Assembly (NCBI GenBank): GCA_023389095.1
Contig: JAEWFB010000450.1
Coordinates: 1-9,165 of the forward strand
Direction: 5' to 3'
DNA length: 9,165 nt
Origin: Actinomycetes bacterium
Lineage (GTDB): Bacteria > Actinomycetota > Actinomycetes > Actinomycetales > Dermatophilaceae
The notes beneath the pieces are model-generated. The model saw only the letters and a list, made by a program, of their open reading frames with translations. It was not told the DNA's origin and did no database searches. The position numbers and the translations under genes are program-made. Of this stretch, positions 1 to 6,500 are shown piece by piece; within the stretch, counting starts at the first letter, position 1, and each line of letters starts with the position of its first letter.

Positions 1-1
1 C

Positions 2-838
2 GCCGAGCTCGACGGTCGGACGGCGCAGGCCGGCGGCCGGTTCATGCTCGTGCGCAAGCCCGGTGGGCACCCGGCCTCGAACGCGCCGCGCACCGTGCTC
101 GTCGCCCACGCGGGCGCCCGACCGGGCGATGCCTGGCTGCTGCGTGCCTCGGTCCGGAGCATCGGCGACCTGCTCGGCCTCGACTGGGGAGCCCTGACGC
201 GGGGAAGCCAGGCCATGGTCCGGGCGTCCCTGCCCGGGGCCGAGCCGGCCGAGCCGACGCTGCTCGTGTGCACCAACGGCCGCCGCGACGTCTGCTGCGC
301 CGTCCGCGGGCGGCCGTTGGCCGTCCACGCCGGGCGGGTCGCACCGGGACGCGTCTGGGAGGTCTCGCACACCGGTGGCCACCGGTTCGCGCCGACTGCC
401 GTGCTGCTGCCGTGGGGGCAGACCTACGCCCGTCTCGACGACTCCTCCGCCGAGTGGGTGCTCGGTGCCAGCGCCACCGGGCACACCCCGGAAGAGCTGC
501 TCGGCCCGCTGCACGACCGCGGGCGCTCGGCCCTCGAGCCGGCGGCGCAGTGCGCCGAGTCCCATGTCCGGGCGCTGCTCGGCGAGACGCGCCTCAGCGC
601 GCTCTGGGCCGGCGCCCCCGAGGCACGCCCGGGCAGCGCGAAGGACGCCCTCCCGCCGGACGCCTGGCTCGTCCCGGTCACCCACGAGGACGGACGCGTG
701 TGGCGGCTCCGCGTCGAGCGGGCGGCCGCGGGGCTGACCCGTCCCGAGTCCTGCGGCAAGAAGGCGGTCCCGGTGCACGAGTACCGCGTCACCGTCGTCG
801 CGGGCCCCTCCCCCGCCGCGTCGATCAGCCAGCCCTAG
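2..838 (+). CDS. Sucrase/ferredoxin-like (Suc_Fer, Apd1/Aim32 family) [2Fe-2S] protein, 5' partial
   Basis: The frame is open to the left window edge. The first internal Met is at base 44, but the residues before it continue the family's N-terminal strand (a GGRFMLV...PGGHP segment like the family's 'WLLVEQPGPWG'), so the true start probably lies outside. Numbering from Met-44, the core has the thioredoxin-like ferredoxin signature: CTNGRRDVCC (C76, C84, C85), then EVSHTGGHRFAPT (H109, H113), and a late C237 in ESCGKK. C76-x8-C85 plus H109-x3-H113 matches the two-Cys/two-His cluster ligands established for yeast Apd1 and Aim32, so a bis-histidinyl [2Fe-2S] cluster is likely (inference). The protein is soluble, with no signal peptide or membrane helix in the visible part. 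Its physiological role in bacteria is unknown; redox or iron handling is the usual guess. It converges on the next gene with only 13 bases between the stops, so it is not part of the moxR operon. Confidence 0.9.
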   Translation, partial: AELDGRTAQAGGRFMLVRKPGGHPASNAPRTVLVAHAGARPGDAWLLRASVRSIGDLLGLDWGALTRGSQAMVRASLPGAEPAEPTLLVCTNGRRDVCCAVRGRPLAVHAGRVAPGRVWEVSHTGGHRFAPTAVLLPWGQTYARLDDSSAEWVLGASATGHTPEELLGPLHDRGRSALEPAAQCAESHVRALLGETRLSALWAGAPEARPGSAKDALPPDAWLVPVTHEDGRVWRLRVERAAAGLTRPESCGKKAVPVHEYRVTVVAGPSPAASISQP

Positions 839-851
839 CCCGGGGCGGGGG

Positions 852-1721
852 TCACCAGGGCTTGGAGTAGGTCTGCCCACCGTCGCCGGGCTGCACCCGG
901 TCGTTCTGCCCCTGCTGCTGGTTGCGCTCGATGGTGTTCTGACGCTGCTGCTCCTGCAGGTAGTCCTGCTGCTCCTGGCTCGGCGTCCGGCCGGGGTCGG
1001 GCGTCGGGGTCGGCTGGGGCGTCGGGCCGGGCTGCGGCTGGTCCTGGTTTCCCTGGCCCTGGTCGGGTGGGGCGTCGGCGTTCTTCTGCTCCATCCGCTG
1101 CTGCGCCTGCTGCAGCTGGTCGCCCGTCTGGCCACCCTCGGGAGCGTCGCACAGCGGCGGCCGCTCCTTGGTGATGCGGATCCCCTTGTCGTAGAACTGC
1201 TTCCATTCGTCGGTGCGCTCACGAGCCTTGGCGTCGTCGCCGAGCGCCTCATAGGTGAGCCCGAGGTTGACGCGCACCTTGCAGTCGTCGATCCCACCCT
1301 TGGGAACCAGCGCGAAGGCCTGCTCGAACCACGGGCGAGCGAGCGCGTAGTGGCCGGTGAGGACGTGCGCGTCCCCGACGGCGAAGGGGGCCCGGAACTG
1401 CTCGACGACGTTGACCCACCCCTGCCGCTGCGCCCACGTCATCGCGGTCTCGGCGTCGCCGGCCCGGTACGCCTCGAGGGTGCGGTCGTGCACGGGGTTG
1501 AGGGTCAGCAGGCGCGCCGCGACGAGGACGAGGAGCACCGCGACGGGCAAGGAGGCGAGCACGAGCCGGCGGCGCCGACGCCGCACGTGGGGCGGTCGCG
1601 GCAGCAGCTCGGCATCGCCCCGACCCGCCCGCCCGGACAGCCGGGTGCGCAGGGTGGCGAGGCGCCCGGCACCGTGCGGTTCCTCCGGGGCCGGTACCGG
1701 TCGGTCGAGCAGCGAGGTCAT
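852..1721 (-). CDS. TPR-like membrane protein with Gln/Pro-rich tail, last gene of MoxR/Bat operon (BatC/BatE-like)
   Basis: 289 residues. A longer reading frame exists upstream, but ATG 1721 is chosen because a near-perfect Shine-Dalgarno (AAGGAGGTG) lies 5 bases before it and its ATGA overlaps the stop of the preceding vWA gene. Residues 1-50 are a cytoplasmic basic segment ending in a run of arginines. Residues 52-73 form one membrane helix. The arginines predict N-in/C-out topology, so the rest faces outward. Residues 81-180 are helical and TPR-like (LTGHYALARPWFEQAF, then a VNLGLTYEALGDDAKA repeat). C147 and C191 could form a disulfide. Residues about 195-289 are a low-complexity tail rich in Q, P, N and T, with a PTPQPTPTP stretch between two Gln-rich helical stretches, ending in YSKPW. 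TPR proteins with polar Q/N-rich tails occur in Bat operons as BatC/BatE, so the role is probably a scaffold in the membrane complex (inference). Exact family assignment is uncertain. Confidence 0.85.
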   Translation of the reverse strand: MTSLLDRPVPAPEEPHGAGRLATLRTRLSGRAGRGDAELLPRPPHVRRRRRRLVLASLPVAVLLVLVAARLLTLNPVHDRTLEAYRAGDAETAMTWAQRQGWVNVVEQFRAPFAVGDAHVLTGHYALARPWFEQAFALVPKGGIDDCKVRVNLGLTYEALGDDAKARERTDEWKQFYDKGIRITKERPPLCDAPEGGQTGDQLQQAQQRMEQKNADAPPDQGQGNQDQPQPGPTPQPTPTPDPGRTPSQEQQDYLQEQQRQNTIERNQQQGQNDRVQPGDGGQTYSKPW

Positions 1722-2728
1722 GACCCCACCTCCTTGCGTCGACGCGTCTGGGCGAGCGCGGCGGCGCCCGCGCCCACCTCCCACACCGCGACCCCGGCGA
1801 GCCCGAGGAGCGCCACCCAGTAGAGCTCGCGTCGGGCCGCGACCTTCTGCTTCTCGACCTGCTCGCTCGTGCCGTACCGGTCCAGGTCGACGTCGGCCAG
1901 GGCCGCGTCCACCGCGTCGCCGGCCTGCCGGTGCACGTACGGCACGCCGAGCTGGTCGGCGATCTGGCGCAGGGTCGGCTCGGAGATCACCGAGCGCGCG
2001 TCCTCGCCGGTGGACGGGTCCTTGATGTAGGAGGCGCTCGAGTCGAACCGCGAGCGGGTGGACTTCATCCGGCCTCCCTCGCTCGTCCCGTAGCCGAGCA
2101 CCGCACCGCCGTTGACGAGCGCGTGGTCGATGGCGAACGGCGTCGGCGGGTCGGGCGCCGTCTGCTCCCCGTCACCGAGGTAGTAGACGATCCGGCCCCG
2201 CTCGGGGGTCCGCTGCCGGGCCTGCTCGAGCAGCGTCTTGAGCCGGTCGTTGGCCTCCGTGACCGACGAGCCGTGCGAGTACTCCGACGGCTCGGGCATG
2301 AGCGTCTGGAGCGCGGCGTCGAGCGCGTTGGTGTCGGTGGTCAGCGGCAGCCGGACGCGGGTGGCCTGGTCGAAGGTGACGACGCTGTAGCGGGCCCCGG
2401 GCAGCCGCTCCGCGATGGCGGCGATGTCGGCAGCGACCCCGGACAGGCGCGGCTGCTCGTCCCCGTAGTCCTCGGCGATGATGCTGCTCGTCGTGTCGAC
2501 GACGAAGTAGACGTTGAGGTTGGCGGCCGTCGTGTCGACCTGGTCCCCGGGCACGCCGGGACGCAGCGCCGCGAGGCCGAGCAGGACGACGCCGGCCGTG
2601 AGGCGCCAGTGGGTGGCTCGCGACTCCCCCGGCATCGCCCGGGACGACGGGTTCCACCACACGGCCGCCAGGGCCGCCACGACGAGGACGAGCAGGACCG
2701 GCCAGGGCAGGACGGGCAGCAGGCTCAC
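1718..2728 (-). CDS. Membrane-anchored vWA protein, BatB-like, with variant MIDAS (DxTxS)
   Basis: 336 residues from GTG 2728. An alternative GTG at 2737 (339 residues) sits directly on the Shine-Dalgarno, whereas 2728 has GGAGGTGG at a 5-base spacing and gives a GTGA overlap with the preceding stop, so 2728 is preferred. Membrane helices lie near residues 5-24 and 42-57, and again near 303-326, bracketing a vWA domain (about 70-280). This is the Bat layout, and the domain is probably extracytoplasmic or membrane-proximal. The metal-ion site starts VVDTTSS (D78, T80, S82): the usual DxSxS has Thr at the first Ser. Later elements include HGSSVTEA and YYLGDGEQT, whose Asp (D186) is the expected last MIDAS acid. 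The fold is clear; the partner or ligand is unknown. It follows the BatA-like gene and precedes the TPR gene, overlapping each by 4 bases. It could be called YfbK/BatB-type, but no specific function is established in Actinomycetota. Confidence 0.88.
   Translation of the reverse strand: MSLLPVLPWPVLLVLVVAALAAVWWNPSSRAMPGESRATHWRLTAGVVLLGLAALRPGVPGDQVDTTAANLNVYFVVDTTSSIIAEDYGDEQPRLSGVAADIAAIAERLPGARYSVVTFDQATRVRLPLTTDTNALDAALQTLMPEPSEYSHGSSVTEANDRLKTLLEQARQRTPERGRIVYYLGDGEQTAPDPPTPFAIDHALVNGGAVLGYGTSEGGRMKSTRSRFDSSASYIKDPSTGEDARSVISEPTLRQIADQLGVPYVHRQAGDAVDAALADVDLDRYGTSEQVEKQKVAARRELYWVALLGLAGVAVWEVGAGAAALAQTRRRKEVGS
1727..1735 (-). promoter_or_regulatory. Strong ribosome binding site of the TPR gene, inside the upstream gene's 3' end
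   Basis: On the minus strand this reads AAGGAGGTG, five bases before ATG 1721. It is nearly a full complement of the 16S rRNA 3' end and lies within the last codons of the vWA gene. It decides the start of the TPR gene against the longer in-frame Met at 1784. It also suggests that the TPR protein is made at a high rate relative to upstream members. Confidence 0.8.
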
Positions 2729-3714
2729 GTCGACCACCTCCGGCTGGCCCCGACGACCCCGACGAGCCCCACACCGGCGAGGAGGATCGGCAGGGTCGGG
2801 TTGTCGGAGTAGAGCGCCCGGGCCGCGGAGTCGATGATGGTGGCCTCCTGGGCCTGGACCGACCCGACGATGCCCTTGATGGCCGACGGGTCGCCCATCG
2901 GGTAGTACTGGCCGCCCGTGCCCGTGACGACCTCGCGCATCTCGGCGGCCTCGTCGTCCGGCCCGTCCTCCTCCGGGTTGAGCCCGTAGACGCGCACGCC
3001 CTTGGCCTTGGCCAGCTCACCGGCTTCGGGGAGGTCGATGATCGGGCGTCCGGCGACGTGGTTGTCGGTGGCGAAGACGACGGACCGCGCGCGCTGGAGG
3101 TCGACGCGGTCGAAGCTCGACACGCAGGTCGCCAGGCCGTCGCCGATGAGGGAGGTGCCGCGTCCGTTGAACGTCCCGGCGAAGAACGACTCCTGGTCGG
3201 GGTCGCCGCCGAGCGCGTCGGCCGCCGTGTTGAGCTCGTCGTTGATGAAGTCGTAGTCGTCGGTGAGCGGGAAGACCGTCGCGGCCGAGGAGTTGAAGAT
3301 GACGAGGCCGATGCGCTCGCCCTGGAAGCTGCTGACGAGCGTCTTGAAGGTCGCCACGAGCTCGGCGTCGTAGGAGGCCATCGAGCCGGAGATGTCGAGG
3401 CACAGCATGATGTCGCGGGAGCGCGTCTGCGGCTTGTCGATCGTGGTGTCGAGGGGGCGTGCGGCCCCGAGCAGGGCCGCGCACGCCAGCAGGGCTGCGC
3501 TGCCCGTGAGCACGCCCATGCGGACCCGGTGCGTGCGCAGGGCGCACCGGAACTCCGGCAGCTCGGTCAGGGCCCGCGAGTTGGCCACGGCCGCCCCGGC
3601 GCGCGCGGTGCGACGCACCCGCAGCCGGTACACGGCCAGCGCGGCAGCTGCCGCGAGGAGCAGTCCGACGGTGAGCACGGCCGGCCACTTGAGGTCGAGG
3701 GAGGTCAGGCCCAT
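2725..3714 (-). CDS. Membrane-anchored vWA protein, BatA-like, with intact MIDAS
   Basis: 329 residues from ATG 3714, preceded by AGGTGG at a 7-base spacing. The same frame stays open much further upstream, but that reading is the antisense-like shadow of the preceding gene and has no plausible protein character. Helices are at about residues 12-30 and 66-86, with a C-terminal helix at about 307-324, the BatA layout. The vWA domain (about 100-290) has a complete MIDAS: CLDISGSM (D107, S109, S111), GRGTSLIGDGL (T187) and FATDNH (D217). RIGLVIFNS and PLTDDYDFI are typical of the family. In Bat systems, the vWA proteins bind a divalent metal and a protein partner and are handled by the MoxR ATPase; the partner here is unknown. 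The gene overlaps the upstream DUF4381-like gene by 10 bases and the downstream vWA gene by 4. The family call is firm; the precise role is inferred. Confidence 0.92.
   Translation of the reverse strand: MGLTSLDLKWPAVLTVGLLLAAAAALAVYRLRVRRTARAGAAVANSRALTELPEFRCALRTHRVRMGVLTGSAALLACAALLGAARPLDTTIDKPQTRSRDIMLCLDISGSMASYDAELVATFKTLVSSFQGERIGLVIFNSSAATVFPLTDDYDFINDELNTAADALGGDPDQESFFAGTFNGRGTSLIGDGLATCVSSFDRVDLQRARSVVFATDNHVAGRPIIDLPEAGELAKAKGVRVYGLNPEEDGPDDEAAEMREVVTGTGGQYYPMGDPSAIKGIVGSVQAQEATIIDSAARALYSDNPTLPILLAGVGLVGVVGASRRWST
2734..2741 (-). promoter_or_regulatory. Ribosome binding site deciding the BatB-like start
   Basis: On the minus strand this reads GGAGGTGG followed by TCGAC and then GTGA. 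The 5-base spacing fits GTG 2728 and rules against GTG 2737, which lies inside the motif itself. Confidence 0.65.
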
Positions 3715-4187
3715 CGCGCGACCACCTGCTTCGCCACCTCGCCGGCCCCGGCCACGGTCTGCGTGGCGAGCGGGGCGAACTCGCCCGGGTAGAGGCGGCC
3801 CACGACGTGCGAGACGGGGGTGAACCGCTCCCCCGACTCCGTCAGCTCGGTCAGCGTCATCGTCGGGGCGTGGACGCCGGAAACCTCCTGGACGAAGTGG
3901 CGCACGAGGACGCTCAGCTGCTGGTGGGCCCGCCGCTGGGTGATCTCCCCCACCGCGGCTCGACGCAGGACGACGTCGATCTGGTGGGTGTAGTCGGCTC
4001 GGAGCCGCGTCAGGCGGTCGGCGGTGATGCGTGGCGGCACGACGAGGCGGCGCCGGCGCGTCGACCACATGACCCACGCGTACCAGAGCGCGACGAGCAC
4101 GAGGGCCGCGATGCCCAGCCACAGCCACCGCGACGCGTACGGGTCGGGGGCGTAGAAGCCGGGCGGCGGCGGGTCAGCGACGTGCAC
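3705..4187 (-). CDS. Small single-helix membrane protein, DUF4381-like, of the MoxR/Bat operon
   Basis: 160 residues from GTG 4187. A GGAGAGG motif 7 bases upstream supports this start; the longer frame to 4319 is a shadow of the DUF58 gene. Residues 1-20 are Pro-rich (ADPPPPGFYAPDP), residues 21-41 form one hydrophobic helix (WLWLGIAALVLVALWYAWV), then a basic WSTRRRR stop-transfer follows, so the C-terminal ~115 residues should be cytoplasmic. That part is helical (QRRAHQQLSVLVRHFVQEVSG) and ends in a mixed segment containing RLYPGEFAP. Size, topology and position between DUF58 and the first vWA gene match the DUF4381-type proteins of Bat/MoxR operons, but the sequence signature is weak, so the family name is tentative. 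It overlaps DUF58 by 14 bases and the BatA-like gene by 10. Likely role: linking the cytoplasmic MoxR/DUF58 pair to the membrane vWA complex (inference). Confidence 0.8.
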   Translation of the reverse strand: MHVADPPPPGFYAPDPYASRWLWLGIAALVLVALWYAWVMWSTRRRRLVVPPRITADRLTRLRADYTHQIDVVLRRAAVGEITQRRAHQQLSVLVRHFVQEVSGVHAPTMTLTELTESGERFTPVSHVVGRLYPGEFAPLATQTVAGAGEVAKQVVARWA

Positions 4188-5061
4188 GGCGCTGCCTCTC
4201 CAGCAGGGCGAACACCGTCGGCACGACCTCGTCGCTCGAGCCGAGCCGGGCGTGGTTGATGCCGCGCCGGTCGAGCAGGGTCGCGGTGCGGTGCACGCGC
4301 TCCTGGACCGTCCGCGCATAGGCCGCGCGAACCCTCGGGTCGAGCCGCACGAGGGTCGGCAGCGTGTAGGTGTCGGCGACGTCGTAGGTGGTCCGGTCCC
4401 CCTCGACGACGGTCGGGTCGGCGTCCTCGACCGTGAGCCAGAGGATCTCGTGCTGCACGTGCAACCGCCGCAGGAGGTCGTCGAGCGCAGGGTCGAGGTC
4501 GCGGTCGTCGGCCACGACGAGGAGCACGAGCCGGCGACGGACGTGGCGCACGATCCACCGCAGCTGGGTCGCGAGGTTGCTCTGGTCGCCGTCGAGCCGG
4601 GTGGCGGCGTCGACCGCCCGCAGGAGCAGCTCGAGGTGGGCCTCGCTCCCCCGCAGCTCGTGCTGCACGGTCGTGGACGCCGTGCCGCGCACGAGCCCGA
4701 CGAGGTCGCCGTGCCGCTGGGCGAGGTAGCCGACGAGCCCGGCCGCCGCGATCGCGACGTCCTTCTTCGGCTCGCCGCTGCGGGTCGTCGCGGCCATCCC
4801 GCGCCCGGTGTCGACGACGAGCAGCAGGTTCTGCTTGCGGGTCGCCACGTAGCGCTTGACGAGCGGCGCCTGGTGGCGCGCCGTCGCCTTCCAGTCGATG
4901 TCGCGCACCTCGTCGCCCGGCACGTAGGCCCGCAGGTCGTCGTAGTCGAGGCTGCGCGCGTGGAACACCGACGCGTACTCGCCCTCGAGGAGGCTGCGCG
5001 ACCGCCGGCGGGCGTGGACGAAGAGCTTGCTCTTCACCCGGGTCAGCAGCATCGTCGGCAT
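4174..5061 (-). CDS. DUF58 domain protein, MoxR partner
   Basis: 295 residues from ATG 5061, with GGGAG five bases upstream; a second ATG at 5052 is too far from it. The DUF58 hallmark is clear at residues 46-70: YVPGDEVRDIDWKATARHQAPLVK. Just after it, LLLVVDTGRGM (D84) is the start of a vWA-like fold, but the metal-site Ser residues are both Gly (DxGxG). LVLLVVADDRDLD (about 178-190) is a further core strand. There is no convincing membrane helix or signal peptide, so it should be cytoplasmic; many DUF58 proteins carry N-terminal helices that this one lacks. DUF58 genes almost always follow moxR, as here (17 bases after the moxR stop), and are thought to act with the ATPase. A biochemical activity is not established. 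It overlaps the next gene by 14 bases. Confidence 0.92.
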   Translation of the reverse strand: MPTMLLTRVKSKLFVHARRRSRSLLEGEYASVFHARSLDYDDLRAYVPGDEVRDIDWKATARHQAPLVKRYVATRKQNLLLVVDTGRGMAATTRSGEPKKDVAIAAAGLVGYLAQRHGDLVGLVRGTASTTVQHELRGSEAHLELLLRAVDAATRLDGDQSNLATQLRWIVRHVRRRLVLLVVADDRDLDPALDDLLRRLHVQHEILWLTVEDADPTVVEGDRTTYDVADTYTLPTLVRLDPRVRAAYARTVQERVHRTATLLDRRGINHARLGSSDEVVPTVFALLERQRRARR

Positions 5062-5078
5062 GGTGGCTCCCGCCCCGG

Positions 5079-6353
<1,275 letters not shown>

Positions 6354-6403
6354 CGACACCCCTTCTCGACGACAACGCCGGAGGGAGCCCCGCCGGCAGG
6401 CAC

Positions 6404-6434
6404 ATCGTAAGCACGCCACCCCGGGTGGCGTCCC
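6404..6434 (-). promoter_or_regulatory. Candidate promoter of the moxR operon
   Basis: On the minus strand TACGAT (6409-6404) is a good actinobacterial -10 hexamer, placing a start of transcription near 6397 and a leader of about 44 bases before the moxR ATG. The -35 is weak: only a GAC core in GGGACG (6434-6429), at a long 19-base spacing. It is the only good -10 seen between parE and moxR, and the -35/spacer zone is occupied by a palindrome. Confidence is moderate because GC-rich promoters are poorly predicted by eye. Confidence 0.4.
6413..6431. repeat. 19-base palindrome upstream of moxR (operator candidate)
   Basis: ACGCCACCCCGGGTGGCGT has perfect 9-base arms around a single central C. 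It lies between the -35 position and the -10 hexamer of the putative moxR promoter, the typical place of a repressor operator. As RNA it could form an 8-bp hairpin with a 3-base loop, but no T-run follows on either strand, so an operator is preferred over a terminator. Confidence 0.6.
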
Positions 6435-6452
6435 GCGGACGGCCAACCCGCC

Positions 6453-6475
6453 CCGAGCCCTCGGACGGGGCTCGG
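6453..6475 (-). terminator. Candidate terminator after parE
   Basis: CCGAGCCC and GGGCTCGG form a perfect 8-bp stem with a 7-base loop, starting 26 bases after the parE stop. No T-run follows on the minus strand, as is common for GC-rich actinobacterial hairpin terminators. The same stretch contains a direct repeat, CTCGGACGG, at 6460-6468 and 6471-6479. It probably separates parE from the moxR operon, though some read-through is possible. Confidence 0.5.
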
Positions 6476-6500
6476 ACGGCCCAGACGGGCTCAGAGGGCC

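Noticed and set aside
3715..4128. Upstream extension of the BatA-like frame
   Set aside because: It lies over the DUF4381-like and DUF58 coding region in another frame and has no membrane or domain character; ATG 3714 starts the family-typical sequence with a proper ribosome site.
6413..6431. The moxR-upstream palindrome as a rho-independent terminator
   Set aside because: The hairpin has a very small loop and no T-run on either strand, and it overlaps the promoter candidate; a separate hairpin at 6453-6475 is better placed to terminate parE.
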